Shown here one piece after another: positions 1 to 9,182 of a stretch of 64,000 bases of DNA. Source of the DNA: Galbibacter marinus (lineage in GTDB: Bacteria; Bacteroidota; Bacteroidia; Flavobacteriales; Flavobacteriaceae); assembly GCF_000300875.1 (NCBI RefSeq), contig NZ_AMSG01000002.1, positions 211,842 through 275,841 of the forward strand, in the 5' to 3' direction. Position 1 is the stretch's first letter. Each line of letters starts with the position of its first letter. The position numbers were made by a program, and so were the translations under genes. Under the pieces are notes generated by a model that saw only the letters and a program-made list of their open reading frames with translations, ran no database searches and was not told the origin of the DNA.

Positions 1-1
1 A

Positions 2-1120
2 CATGATTATTCAAATGTTACCGATGAGACAGGGGTTTCCAGAAATACTCATGGGTATGGTTCACTTGTTAATATAGCTGGATCTCAGAATATAACAGTG
101 GATAATGTCAATATCTATGAAGGAGAAGGCGATGGTGTTTTAGTTCAGATTTCAGCCATTAGAAATACGGACGGTTCAATAAAGCCAGGTGAAATGGAGT
201 CTTCAAATGTTGTAATTAAGAATAGCTTAATTGATAAATGTAGAAGAAATAACTTCTCTATCATTGATGCTAATGGGGTGATTATAGAAAATAATGTGAT
301 TTCTAATGCAGGCGGTGAAGATGAAAGTGGACAAGATTATGCAGGTACTGCTCCTGAAGTTGGAATCGATTTAGAAGCATATCGAGAGCGTAGAGCTGAT
401 GGTAGTCTATATAAATATGAAAGAGTTACCAATGTAACCATAAGAAACAATAAATTTGTTGGAAATGATGTAGCCGATGTGATTGTTTATACCGCTAGCT
501 TTGTTGATATTATAGGGAATACCTTTGACAATAGGGTAGGAGTTCATGCTGGTCATGATGTGAAAATCGCCAATAATGAATTTACCGCTGGTGATAGAAT
601 TACAACCCAAATTGCAGTGAGCTTTGATAATTTTATTGTGAACGATACAGAACATTTAACGTATAATATAGAAGTGACGGGAAATACCATTTCAGGCTAT
701 GATACCTCTATGAAAGTCGGTACTCAAAATGTAACTGTTTCTGAAAATAAATTATATGATTTTGTGACAGGTATTAACATCACTGATATTGAAAATGCTC
801 AAATCTCAAATAATACCTTGGAGAGTAATAGAAGTGTTAGCTATGGTTATTTTTCTAGAGGTAATTCTATTGCCAAAAATGTGACCATTAAAGGTGATAA
901 AATTAGTGTACAACACCGTCCAATATATTTGAATGATTTAAACAAGAGATTGTCGGGCAGTGTTGATAGATTGTTGTTCGATAACTGTACCTTCTTGTCT
1001 AATAGAGAATTATATATTTATAATAGTAAAAATATAACCATTCAAAATTCAGAAATAAGTGAAAGAGTAGAAGCTGTAAATTCTGAGAATATTGTATTGA
1101 CCAATAATCAGATTCTATAG
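2..1120 (+). CDS. Right-handed parallel beta-helix protein, C-terminal part (5' end outside window)
   Basis: The frame is open from the first bases of the window, so the gene begins upstream; a GTG at 98 is probably only an internal codon. The visible 372 residues consist of repeated short rungs of the form N-N-x-I-x-N (for example IIENNVISNAG, VTIRNNKFVGN, IEVTGNTISGY, AQISNNTLESN), which is the pattern of a right-handed parallel beta-helix. Such folds occur in polysaccharide lyases of the PL6 type and in surface or secreted carbohydrate-active proteins. No catalytic residues can be assigned from this part. It lies tail to tail with a capsule operon, so a role in processing or binding an acidic polysaccharide is plausible, but this is inference. 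A hairpin with a T-run follows the stop. Confidence 0.8.
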   Translation, partial: HDYSNVTDETGVSRNTHGYGSLVNIAGSQNITVDNVNIYEGEGDGVLVQISAIRNTDGSIKPGEMESSNVVIKNSLIDKCRRNNFSIIDANGVIIENNVISNAGGEDESGQDYAGTAPEVGIDLEAYRERRADGSLYKYERVTNVTIRNNKFVGNDVADVIVYTASFVDIIGNTFDNRVGVHAGHDVKIANNEFTAGDRITTQIAVSFDNFIVNDTEHLTYNIEVTGNTISGYDTSMKVGTQNVTVSENKLYDFVTGINITDIENAQISNNTLESNRSVSYGYFSRGNSIAKNVTIKGDKISVQHRPIYLNDLNKRLSGSVDRLLFDNCTFLSNRELYIYNSKNITIQNSEISERVEAVNSENIVLTNNQIL

Positions 1121-1146
1121 TTCAATTGAATCATAGTTTAAATTTG

Positions 1147-1178
1147 ACCATCCCATTGTATTTTGGGGTGGTTTTTTT
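1147..1178 (+). terminator. Rho-independent terminator after the beta-helix gene
   Basis: CCATCCCA pairs with TGGGGTGG (one G-T pair) across a short loop and is followed directly by seven T residues. It lies 27 bases after the stop of the beta-helix gene. The opposite strand has no T-run of this length next to the hairpin. Confidence 0.7.
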
Positions 1179-1189
1179 ATATTAGAATT

Positions 1190-2323
1190 TTAGTTGGTTA
1201 TTTTAGCGTACGCCTCTAACGAATGTTTCCACAAAGTTTGTTGTTCATATCGCTGGATGACAGATGCTCTAGCGTTTGAACTAAGCTTTTCTAAAAGTTC
1301 AGGTCTGGTGCGAAGGGAACTCATTGCTAATAATAACATATCAGTGGATCTCGGTGGAATTAAAACACCAGTATGACCATCGATTATGATTTCATTGCAT
1401 CCAGTGATATCAGAGCAAATTACAGGTTTTTCCATGGCAGCGGCTTCCATGACAACCATTCCAAATCCTTCTCTATAGGATGGGAAAACGAAAACATCCA
1501 TGAGTTTAAAAAATGGTTTTACGTTGCTTTGATAACCTGCATATACAATAGCTGGATGATTCTTAATTAAAGATCTCGTTCTATCAGAAACAGGGTCCTG
1601 GATATCTTCAAAATCTCCAATCAACAGTAATCGAATCTCGGGATGGCTTTGATGCATTTGGGTAAATGCATCGATAAGTTCGTTGGTGCCTTTATCGCCT
1701 ACAAGACGTCCAACATAACCAAAGACAAAACTTCCTTCTGGGATGAGATTTTTGTCAATATTGGCACAAGGAGTTGCTTCAAGGTTAAATTGACTTGTAT
1801 TAATGCCATTGATACTACCATTCCAAATAATCCGTACTTCTTTGTTAGTAATCTTTTGTTCTAATAGGGTTTTTTTGGTGCCCTTACTCACGGCAAACAC
1901 ATGGGTTGAAAGTTTGCAACTTAAGCTTTCCATCCACATTAAGAACTTCCTTTTAAATCCACTAGTACCCTCGTATCGTAAACCTAGTACAAAATAAATT
2001 CTTACGGGTGTTCTGTTTAAATATGCCGCTAGCATTCCTAAGAATCCTGCTTTTGGAGTACTAGCGTGAACTACTTTCGGTTTTATTTTTTTGATAAGTT
2101 TAAAGAGCCTATACAAGCTTAAAAGATCTGAAAATATCGAAATTTCTCTTTTCATGGGCACTGGGTGAATGGGAACTTTTTCGAGTTCTCCAAAGGTATC
2201 AAGTCTCTGCCCAGGACTCGAGGCAACTTCGATATGGTACTTTGTTTTAAGTACTTTAACTTGTCCCTGATAAAAATTTAGAGACTGCGGCACGGTGGTT
2301 ATTATGAGAAAGGTATCTTTCAT
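1190..2323 (-). CDS. Glycosyltransferase family 4 (GT-B) protein
   Basis: The protein is a retaining GT-B glycosyltransferase, expected to add a sugar from a nucleotide donor to a lipid-linked glycan at the inner face of the cytoplasmic membrane. The C-terminal half has the family signature: a GRLVGDKG segment, then E-G-F-G with the second Glu of the E-x7-E motif near residues 285-293, followed by a GCNEII segment. I use the ATG at 2323, giving 377 residues, because it overlaps the stop of the upstream gene as ATGA; a longer open frame reaches 2368 but would run inside the neighbour. It is the last gene of the minus-strand operon. The exact donor and acceptor cannot be read from the sequence. 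Confidence 0.9.
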   Translation of the reverse strand: MKDTFLIITTVPQSLNFYQGQVKVLKTKYHIEVASSPGQRLDTFGELEKVPIHPVPMKREISIFSDLLSLYRLFKLIKKIKPKVVHASTPKAGFLGMLAAYLNRTPVRIYFVLGLRYEGTSGFKRKFLMWMESLSCKLSTHVFAVSKGTKKTLLEQKITNKEVRIIWNGSINGINTSQFNLEATPCANIDKNLIPEGSFVFGYVGRLVGDKGTNELIDAFTQMHQSHPEIRLLLIGDFEDIQDPVSDRTRSLIKNHPAIVYAGYQSNVKPFFKLMDVFVFPSYREGFGMVVMEAAAMEKPVICSDITGCNEIIIDGHTGVLIPPRSTDMLLLAMSSLRTRPELLEKLSSNARASVIQRYEQQTLWKHSLEAYAKITN

Positions 2324-3300
2324 GATCCAAATCGTGTTTTTAGTGTATAGAATTGTTTGAAAATCCAATACTGGTTAGCAAAATTTTTAAATAAATTCCG
2401 TTGGGGATTGTCTGAAATATAGCGTACAGGGTATAATTCCGCGGTTCTTAAAGCCTTAATAGTAGCGTAGAAGAGCTGTTGGCTTTTGCTTTTGGAAAAT
2501 AGGTTTTTGAGCAATGAAATAACCAATTCATTTACCTTAGCTCGACTTTTTTGATAAGCGATGGAATTTGGGGTGATGCTGTGTTTGCTATAGGAATCAA
2601 TTAGAAGTGTACTTTTTAGAATGTCTTGGATTAGCTTCTGGTTTTTTTTAGTATTACTACTGCGTGTAATAGAGTCTGAGGTTTGGACAAAGTTGGAAAC
2701 CACTATAGGGGTGGACATAATTCGCTGTGCCAAAAATACCCCTTTAAAATTAAATTCCACATCCTCTATGTACACTTTCTCCTTAAATAATAAATTGTTT
2801 TGTAAGAGAAATTCAGTACGATATAAGCGAACACAAGCCGAGTTATGGTGGCCTTTGATAAAGTATTCAGGGCCTGTAATAGGTTGTGGACAATTTTGAT
2901 GGCTAATGGAATATACAACCCTACCATCCTCGCGTACACCATTGGCTGCAAAATCGATAATATCCAAAGTATTTACAATGGCGATCTCCATTAGTTTATC
3001 TAGAACATTGGGCAGTAGATAATCATCCGAATCTAAAAAAAGCACATAACGTCCCTTAGCATTTTGAATGCCAGTATTTCTTGCACCACCTAAGCCTTTG
3101 TTTTTTTGACTTATGATTTTTAAATTGCTATAAGAATCAATGAGGCCTTGGATTATTTTAACACTGTTATCTGGTGATTCGTCATCGATCACTAAAATTT
3201 CGTATTCGCTTTGTGCCAACTTTTGATCGTAGCATGAACGAATACATCTTTCAATGTATTTTTCGACATTATAAACGGGTATAATGATACTTAACTTCAT
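2320..3300 (-). CDS. Glycosyltransferase family 2 (GT-A) protein
   Basis: This 326-residue protein starts with the typical GT2 N-terminus IIIPVYNVEKYI, has VIDDESPDNS near residue 38, a GGARNTGI segment near 71 and the metal-binding DSDD at 90-93. It should be an inverting transferase that lengthens the repeat unit of the surface polysaccharide. Its stop overlaps the start of the next gene (ATGA), and its start lies one base after the stop of the polymerase-like gene upstream, so translation is probably coupled along the operon. The C-terminal third is rich in Lys and Ser and shows no transmembrane segment. Linkage specificity is unknown. Confidence 0.92.
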   Translation of the reverse strand: MKLSIIIPVYNVEKYIERCIRSCYDQKLAQSEYEILVIDDESPDNSVKIIQGLIDSYSNLKIISQKNKGLGGARNTGIQNAKGRYVLFLDSDDYLLPNVLDKLMEIAIVNTLDIIDFAANGVREDGRVVYSISHQNCPQPITGPEYFIKGHHNSACVRLYRTEFLLQNNLLFKEKVYIEDVEFNFKGVFLAQRIMSTPIVVSNFVQTSDSITRSSNTKKNQKLIQDILKSTLLIDSYSKHSITPNSIAYQKSRAKVNELVISLLKNLFSKSKSQQLFYATIKALRTAELYPVRYISDNPQRNLFKNFANQYWIFKQFYTLKTRFGS

Positions 3301-3301
3301 T

Positions 3302-4399
3302 TTATAAGCTCGGTTTTAATAGATTCATCAAATAGGTAAACAAAAAGTACAATAGTAATACCGCTCCAAAGACTTGGTGTTGATAGGCAAAGAAGCGTTT
3401 TTTTAAAAAGGGATAAAAGATTACAATGGCCAACAAGAACCAAGATAGATAGGCAAAGCGGTTAGAGAAATTAGCAGTAATCACCAAAATCCAAAAGGCA
3501 TTGGCAATAAGAAAGGTTCCATATATGCGATGATACGCCTTGTCTTTATATTGTTTTTTAAATATAAAATACCAGCCTGCAAGAGTTCCAGTGGCTCCAT
3601 AAATTAAAAAGTCCCATCGAAATCCAGTACTGGAAAATTCATTAGCGCTTGCTTCTGAGAGCAAATAATCACTTAAACGATCATCCGCAAAACCAAGTCC
3701 TGCGAATAACCCCACGAAAAAAGATCCAAAAACAAGTGAAAGTGGAATTGCGGCAAACCAGGCAATAAGATAAGTTTTGGGATTGTTATGGAAAAAAGTA
3801 ATTAAATAGGCTAGAGTGGGTAGGTACATCGATTGGTGGAATAGACAAGATACCGTGAGAACTATACCGGAAATCACTGGTTTTTTATGATAAGAAATTC
3901 CCAATACAAATATAGAAGTAGCCATTCCATTTCGAATTCCGTTTACTCCATAGGCGTAGAAGGAAAAAGAAGCCACCAAGGCTATAAAACAGTAGATCCA
4001 ATAGGATTTAAAGAAATTCTTACTAGCGATGACTAAACTTCCAATGTAAAGAAAGGCACATATAAAGAAAAATCCAGTCTCATTGGTTAGACGTGCACTT
4101 AGTTTTAATAAAAAAGCAAAGGCAATATCAGTTCCGATTTCAACGGGGTTTCCAATGGTTTCCCTGTAGAACATATAAGCGTAGGTAGTCATATCCACAA
4201 AGATTCCATTCACTGGGCGCAGCCCAATGAACAGAACTATAAACAGTGCATATGGCCACCCAATTATAGAGAGGTACTTATGGGTAGCCTTATCTCTATA
4301 ATCGAATAGTTGGGTATGTAGTAGGGTTAACAATATAACAACCAATTGGATGTTGTAATAGATACTACTGTAGTTTTCTATAGGGAATAAATCATACAT
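3302..4399 (-). CDS. EpsG/Wzy-like polysaccharide polymerase, membrane protein
   Basis: The protein has 365 residues and about ten hydrophobic segments spread over its length, with a large loop around residues 60-95. It carries the features of the EpsG family (PF14897): a conserved GLRPVNGI.VDMTTY region after the second or third helix, an RNGMA stretch and a LFHQSM stretch in later helices. By analogy with EpsG and Wzy proteins it would polymerise lipid-linked repeat units at the outer face of the inner membrane. Its position among glycosyltransferases and downstream of a Wzx flippase fits this. Its start codon overlaps the stop of the pyruvyl transferase gene (TAATG). No other Wzy candidate is visible in the window. 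Confidence 0.8.
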   Translation of the reverse strand: MYDLFPIENYSSIYYNIQLVVILLTLLHTQLFDYRDKATHKYLSIIGWPYALFIVLFIGLRPVNGIFVDMTTYAYMFYRETIGNPVEIGTDIAFAFLLKLSARLTNETGFFFICAFLYIGSLVIASKNFFKSYWIYCFIALVASFSFYAYGVNGIRNGMATSIFVLGISYHKKPVISGIVLTVSCLFHQSMYLPTLAYLITFFHNNPKTYLIAWFAAIPLSLVFGSFFVGLFAGLGFADDRLSDYLLSEASANEFSSTGFRWDFLIYGATGTLAGWYFIFKKQYKDKAYHRIYGTFLIANAFWILVITANFSNRFAYLSWFLLAIVIFYPFLKKRFFAYQHQVFGAVLLLYFLFTYLMNLLKPSL

Positions 4400-5472
4400 T
4401 AATCAACCATGGTTTTAAAGTTATTATACGCTGAGATCAATGAAATTTTATCGGTTTCAGGAAGCTGACTTAGCTGGTTAATTTTTGTAGCGATATCCCC
4501 GACGTGATACTTTTTAACTAGTTTTATTCTGGGATTGTGAGCGATCCATTTATAGGACTGTTCAATTTTGTGATTATTGTTTAAAAACACCAATGCTGGT
4601 GTATTGGTGATATGACAAAAGATCATTCCGTGCAGTCTATCTGTGATCACCAATTCAGCTCCTTTAAAGGCATCCCAGATTTTAAAAAGTCCAGTGATCT
4701 TACTTCTCATACTCATCCCTTGACCGCCAATATGCGTATCGTAGTATTCAAAGTTTTTGAAGCGTTCTTTTACATAATTTGTGAGTTCCAATTCTTGTTG
4801 CTCATTGAGTTTTCGCTCCTTGTCCTTTCTAAGGCAAATAATTGCTCCATTTCGTTCAAATTCGGGTTTGGAGCGATCCAAAGTAGTCACGATATCAGGC
4901 AAAAGCAATACCTTATTCTTGAAATGCTTTTTGTAATAGTGATATGACCTTAACTCTCTTGCAATGAGCGTTAATTTAGGGTGGTTGGCATAAATAGTAC
5001 TGGCCTTATTTAAACGTCTTCTACCTTTTTCTGTCGTTGAAAAATCGATTGTTTGCGGAAAGGAAATTATTGGATTATTTGGGAAATTTTGAATGACCAA
5101 CTGCCTAAAATGTTCAATTTGATAGTACATATCACCTGTGTTACCTCCTCCAACGGTAGTTATAATATCCATTTCTTTGATGACTTTCTTTAGCTGAACA
5201 ATTCCTTTAAGGGTTCTACTTATTGGTATTTCAACTACTTGGTACTCGGGATAGGTTTTGCTTAAGAATTGATGCTGAGCATAGGTTATAGCCACATCCC
5301 CTAGATTGCCATAATCTGCGGCGAGGAATATGAAAATTCTCTTCTCTTTAGCATTAAAATTAAAATAATCATCCTGATCAGAACTACACTTTAATTTTTG
5401 TAATTGAAACTGTACCTTAGTCTCAAAGGGAATTTTATTTTTTAGTTGTGTTATCAAGCTGCTTTTTTCCAT
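4399..5472 (-). CDS. Polysaccharide pyruvyl transferase family protein
   Basis: This 357-residue protein matches the polysaccharide pyruvyl transferase family (PF04230; CsaB, WcaK, EpsI/EpsO relatives). Visible hallmarks are an NLGD segment near residue 56, a TVGGGN segment at 106-111 and DRLHGMIF from residue 278. Members transfer a pyruvate ketal from phosphoenolpyruvate to a sugar, which gives the polymer an extra negative charge, although some members of the family have other roles. The gene start lies 19 bases inside the end of the upstream GT2 gene and its stop overlaps the start of the polymerase gene. Together with Ugd this points to an acidic polysaccharide. Confidence 0.88.
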   Translation of the reverse strand: MEKSSLITQLKNKIPFETKVQFQLQKLKCSSDQDDYFNFNAKEKRIFIFLAADYGNLGDVAITYAQHQFLSKTYPEYQVVEIPISRTLKGIVQLKKVIKEMDIITTVGGGNTGDMYYQIEHFRQLVIQNFPNNPIISFPQTIDFSTTEKGRRRLNKASTIYANHPKLTLIARELRSYHYYKKHFKNKVLLLPDIVTTLDRSKPEFERNGAIICLRKDKERKLNEQQELELTNYVKERFKNFEYYDTHIGGQGMSMRSKITGLFKIWDAFKGAELVITDRLHGMIFCHITNTPALVFLNNNHKIEQSYKWIAHNPRIKLVKKYHVGDIATKINQLSQLPETDKISLISAYNNFKTMVD

Positions 5473-6473
5473 GATTTGATATACATTATAACCGAGCTTA
5501 ACCGGTATTTAATTAGTTTTTTATACAATTGATCACTTTTGGTAGAGGGTTGATAGTAATCGATATATTTTTTAGTCTCCTTATGTTGAAGAATTTCGTT
5601 TATGTATTTCTTTTTTTCCGCTGTAGACAGTTCGCTTTTATAATACAATAGATTGTTGATACAGTACTGTATACCCACCACTAAGTTGTTAGCCATTGTC
5701 TGTTTTATTTTGTTTTTACCATACCCCCATTTCACTAAAAAAGGCTTTATAGCATGGTGTTTAGACAATATTAGTTCAAAGGAATCCTTGTGGTAACTTT
5801 TGATTAGTGTGGGAACTTCTCGGCTGATATAGTGGTAAAAACAGTCTTCTATCATTACAACAGTATTTGCCTTTTGATAAGCCCTAGCGTTAAAGAGCAT
5901 ATCTTCCACTAACGAAATTCCTTGGTCATATCGAAGCTTGTAGTAATCGATAAATATTTTGGAATAGATCTTATTCCACGCGTACCCTAGCAGTCCCATT
6001 AAATCACCGTTTAATTTTGGCGCTTTCTCAGTTCCGATATCAAATTTGTAATCTTCAGGCTTGGTAGGATGTCTCTTTAATAATTGACCCTGTTGGTCTT
6101 CTTGATCTAGGAAATATCCAAACACATAGATATCTACTGGGTTAATTTGAATTTTATTGTAGATGGATTCTAAAAGATCATTTTCGATCCAATCATCACT
6201 GTCCATAAAATATAGATAGCTTCCTTTAGCATGTTCTATACCAAAATTTCTAGCATCCGAGAGCCCACCATTTTCTTTATTATATAACTTAACTCTGGAG
6301 TCTAGGGCGGAATAATCTTTTGCAAGTGCAGCACTATTGTCTGGTGAACCATCATTGATTATAAGCAACTCAAAGTTTTCAAAACTTTGATTCAGTACAC
6401 TTTCAACAGCTTTGGCAATATATTGTTCTACCTTATAGGCAGGCATGATGACCGAGAAAAACGGATTATTCAT
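5454..6473 (-). CDS. Glycosyltransferase family 2 (GT-A) protein
   Basis: The 339-residue protein begins with FSVIMPAYKVEQYI, followed by IINDGSPDNS near residue 38, NGGLSDARNFGI near 68 and the metal-binding motif DSDD at 91-94. These define an inverting GT2 transferase of the EpsH/EpsJ or WcaA type. It is similar in layout to the GT2 gene at 2320-3300, but the C-terminal halves differ, so the two probably add different residues. It lies 7 bases after the GT4 gene upstream and overlaps the pyruvyl transferase gene downstream by 19 bases. The donor sugar cannot be deduced. Confidence 0.92.
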   Translation of the reverse strand: MNNPFFSVIMPAYKVEQYIAKAVESVLNQSFENFELLIINDGSPDNSAALAKDYSALDSRVKLYNKENGGLSDARNFGIEHAKGSYLYFMDSDDWIENDLLESIYNKIQINPVDIYVFGYFLDQEDQQGQLLKRHPTKPEDYKFDIGTEKAPKLNGDLMGLLGYAWNKIYSKIFIDYYKLRYDQGISLVEDMLFNARAYQKANTVVMIEDCFYHYISREVPTLIKSYHKDSFELILSKHHAIKPFLVKWGYGKNKIKQTMANNLVVGIQYCINNLLYYKSELSTAEKKKYINEILQHKETKKYIDYYQPSTKSDQLYKKLIKYRLSSVIMYIKSWKKAA

Positions 6474-6480
6474 AATAATT

Positions 6481-7608
6481 TTAATTTAAAAGAGTGTCAA
6501 AGAGTTCCTCTACTTGAGTTGCATTATTGTTCTGTTGATAATAGTTGGATTTACCCCTAGTCTTATCGGCATATAAAGCCAGCAGTTCTGGCCTTGATAG
6601 GAGCTTATAAAGACCTTGATATATTCCATGATTAGAATTCTCTACAATCATTCCAATTTCTCCATTATCCAAAATTTCATTCATTCCAGAACATTGAGTT
6701 GTCAGGACAGGAGTCCCTAGTATAACAGCTTCCGTAACTGCTGTGCTATATCCTTCGTGATAGGAGGAGCAGACAAACAAATCACATTTTGAAACAAAGC
6801 GATGTGGATTTTTTTGGAAGCCTAAAAAGCTAACATAGTCTTCCATCTTTAGCTGACTTACTAAATTTTCCAAGGCAGTCTTTTCCTCCCCAATTCCTAG
6901 GAGATAAAGATGAACTTTGGGGAAGTCTTCTATTATTTTACTCAGCGATTGTATTAATCGATCGTAGCCTTTTATTTTGGTCAACCTTCCTACACTACAA
7001 ATATTTATAACATCTCTTTTCAACCCTTGACCATTGAGAGATTGAACTGCATTTTTTATGATAGAATCAGTGTCAATTACATTGTGAATAATCTGACCAT
7101 GAGCTCTATCTAAATTACATTGATTGATACAGGACTCTAGGGTCTGATCGGATACTGCTATCACGCGGTCAAAGCGTGCATAACAAGCCTTCATTTCCTT
7201 GTTATTCCAATATACTTTTTCAATTCCAGCCAGATTTAAATCCGTATGTAGCCAAGAAATGAGTTTGGTTTGTTTATGTGGACAACCACTTACCATTCTA
7301 GTGGGCACGCCTTCCAGGTAAGCAATTATAATGTCGTATTTTTCGTTGATGAATAGTCTATAGAGCTTCCTTGGTGAAAAAAGCTTTTGAAGTACAGACC
7401 AACCTCGAAAGACCTTTTTAAATATATAGCGCTGTTTAATCGAAGCCCTGAGGTCTTTTCGGTTAACACCTTCCTCGAAGTAAGTCAAAAGATGTATGTC
7501 GTACCTATCGGGATCCAAGGAATTCAAAAGGTTCACCAGCACCTTTTCGGCGCCTCCTCCTCTTAAATCGGGATGTACAAATAATATGCTAGGTTTTTTA
7601 ATGATCAT
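6481..7608 (-). CDS. Glycosyltransferase family 4 (GT-B) protein
   Basis: This 375-residue protein has the GT4 N-terminal motif HPDLRGGGAEKVLVNLL, a nucleotide-binding region with SVGRLTKIKGYDRLI near residue 200, and the E-x7-E signature in EGYSTAVTEA from residue 285, followed by GMNEIL. It is a retaining transferase acting at the cytoplasmic side of the membrane in assembly of the polysaccharide repeat. It lies 59 bases downstream of the flippase gene and 7 bases upstream of a GT2 gene on the same strand. It is clearly different in sequence from the GT4 encoded at 1190-2323. Confidence 0.92.
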   Translation of the reverse strand: MIIKKPSILFVHPDLRGGGAEKVLVNLLNSLDPDRYDIHLLTYFEEGVNRKDLRASIKQRYIFKKVFRGWSVLQKLFSPRKLYRLFINEKYDIIIAYLEGVPTRMVSGCPHKQTKLISWLHTDLNLAGIEKVYWNNKEMKACYARFDRVIAVSDQTLESCINQCNLDRAHGQIIHNVIDTDSIIKNAVQSLNGQGLKRDVINICSVGRLTKIKGYDRLIQSLSKIIEDFPKVHLYLLGIGEEKTALENLVSQLKMEDYVSFLGFQKNPHRFVSKCDLFVCSSYHEGYSTAVTEAVILGTPVLTTQCSGMNEILDNGEIGMIVENSNHGIYQGLYKLLSRPELLALYADKTRGKSNYYQQNNNATQVEELFDTLLN

Positions 7609-7667
7609 TGTTTTAGTGGTTATGGTATAATGTGTTTTTTAAATAATTAGGTTTAACATTTGAAAGG

Positions 7668-9182
7668 TTATCTTCGTACTTTTAAAGATGCTGGTATCAA
7701 ATCACAGACAAGACGTTTTTCAGTTCTGTTCATCACTTGGTACATACAGCAACTGTACATCGCCCCAAAAAGTGCTATTTTGCAAAACAGACCTAACCAA
7801 CCAGCGGTGGTCACTAATCCTAAAAGTGGATAGGAAATCACCAAGGCTACAAGGAAACAAATCAACTGTCCAGAGAAATCTTTAAAGTAATAGAGCATAT
7901 TGATTTGTAACTCTTTATTCATATACCACCACATGACAATGCGCTCTAGAAAGATAAATGCTACTATGGAGCTAATTAAGCCGATGGCGCCGTGACTGAG
8001 TGATAAATACCAACCAAGGGCAACACCGAGTAAGGTGGCTGTTAAAATTACAATGCCTCTAAAACGGTGCTTATTTTTAGCCTGTAGTAAATCATTACCA
8101 AAGGATTGGCTAAGGGTGAAGGTGAGTCCAATCATTATAAGAACTGTAAATAGATAGGCTTCTCTAAAAGTGTCACCTACCCATAGGTGGATGAATTGTC
8201 TACCCACGAGTATAAAGCCCCCTAGGATAAAAAATAGGATGTAGGTAGAAATTCGAGAGATCTTAATAAAAGTTTCTGTCATTACCTGAGGTGATTCACT
8301 CTTTACAGTCATCTGCATAGCTTTGGGAAGAAACAATGAAGAAATGGCTGAAGAGAATGCCCCATAATAGCTTCCTAAAGTAATTCCGACTGCATAAATG
8401 GCTATGATAGTTGTTTCATAATTAAGCCCGAGAACCAGCTGACCGAACTGCCATCTTAGTTTATTAACCAAAGCCAGAACAAAGACCCATACCGAATAAT
8501 GAAATATGGACATGGCTAGAGTTTTCTCAAAGGTATAGTAGCGAATTTTAACCTTTAGCTTATACAAGGCTAAATAGGCCATAGCAACAATAAAAATTAA
8601 ATTCATTACAGTGTCTATGATCACTAAGCTTATTGAATCCCCACCGTAAAATAGAATAACCACCACCAAAATGGATCGTAGTATGTACTTTACAAGGTTG
8701 ATTGCCTTTGGAAGACGGAAGTTTTCATAAGCCATGCAAATAGCATTAAATGCGCCTCCAGGGATAGTCACCGCTACATTGAAAATTAGGATAACCACCA
8801 TGATTTTAGCCTTATTCAATTGTTCTAAAGTAAGCGTCTTACCAAAGAGGTCATCTAGGTATAAATAACCAATACTTCCCAAAATAATAATTGTCAGAGA
8901 GATGATGGCATAAATTATAAATGAAACCGCTAGGAAATTTTCTTCTCCTTTTTTATCCTTTTCAGCGCGATACTTGGCAACAAAACGTATGATAGAGTTG
9001 TTGATCCCAAAATCTAGCACAGTTAGGTAGCCCACAAAGGCACCTATCATTGTATAAAGCCCATACTCTGAAGCTCCAAGTGACTTTATAATATATGGCG
9101 TTAATACGATACCTACTATATTTGTTGCAAATATGGTGGCATATGAAAGCAGTGCTCCGCCTTTAATTTCTTTTGATATCAT
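7668..9182 (-). CDS. Wzx-type polysaccharide flippase (MATE/MVF superfamily)
   Basis: The 504-residue protein is very hydrophobic, with about twelve to fourteen predicted membrane segments, and begins with the typical start of polysaccharide export proteins: a short cytoplasmic piece, then GALLSYATIFATNIVGI and LTPYIIKSLGASEYGLY. These identify the Polysacc_synt/MATE-like family that moves undecaprenyl-linked repeat units across the inner membrane. It is the first gene of the minus-strand operon ending at 1190. The start at 9182 follows about 550 bases without a gene, so the operon promoter should lie just upstream, but I cannot point to a convincing -33/-7 pair. Confidence 0.92.
   Translation of the reverse strand: MISKEIKGGALLSYATIFATNIVGIVLTPYIIKSLGASEYGLYTMIGAFVGYLTVLDFGINNSIIRFVAKYRAEKDKKGEENFLAVSFIIYAIISLTIIILGSIGYLYLDDLFGKTLTLEQLNKAKIMVVILIFNVAVTIPGGAFNAICMAYENFRLPKAINLVKYILRSILVVVILFYGGDSISLVIIDTVMNLIFIVAMAYLALYKLKVKIRYYTFEKTLAMSIFHYSVWVFVLALVNKLRWQFGQLVLGLNYETTIIAIYAVGITLGSYYGAFSSAISSLFLPKAMQMTVKSESPQVMTETFIKISRISTYILFFILGGFILVGRQFIHLWVGDTFREAYLFTVLIMIGLTFTLSQSFGNDLLQAKNKHRFRGIVILTATLLGVALGWYLSLSHGAIGLISSIVAFIFLERIVMWWYMNKELQINMLYYFKDFSGQLICFLVALVISYPLLGLVTTAGWLGLFCKIALFGAMYSCCMYQVMNRTEKRLVCDLIPASLKVRR

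Noticed and set aside
4612-4947. 111-residue plus-strand ORF
   Set aside because: It lies entirely antisense to the pyruvyl transferase gene, whose motifs are intact.
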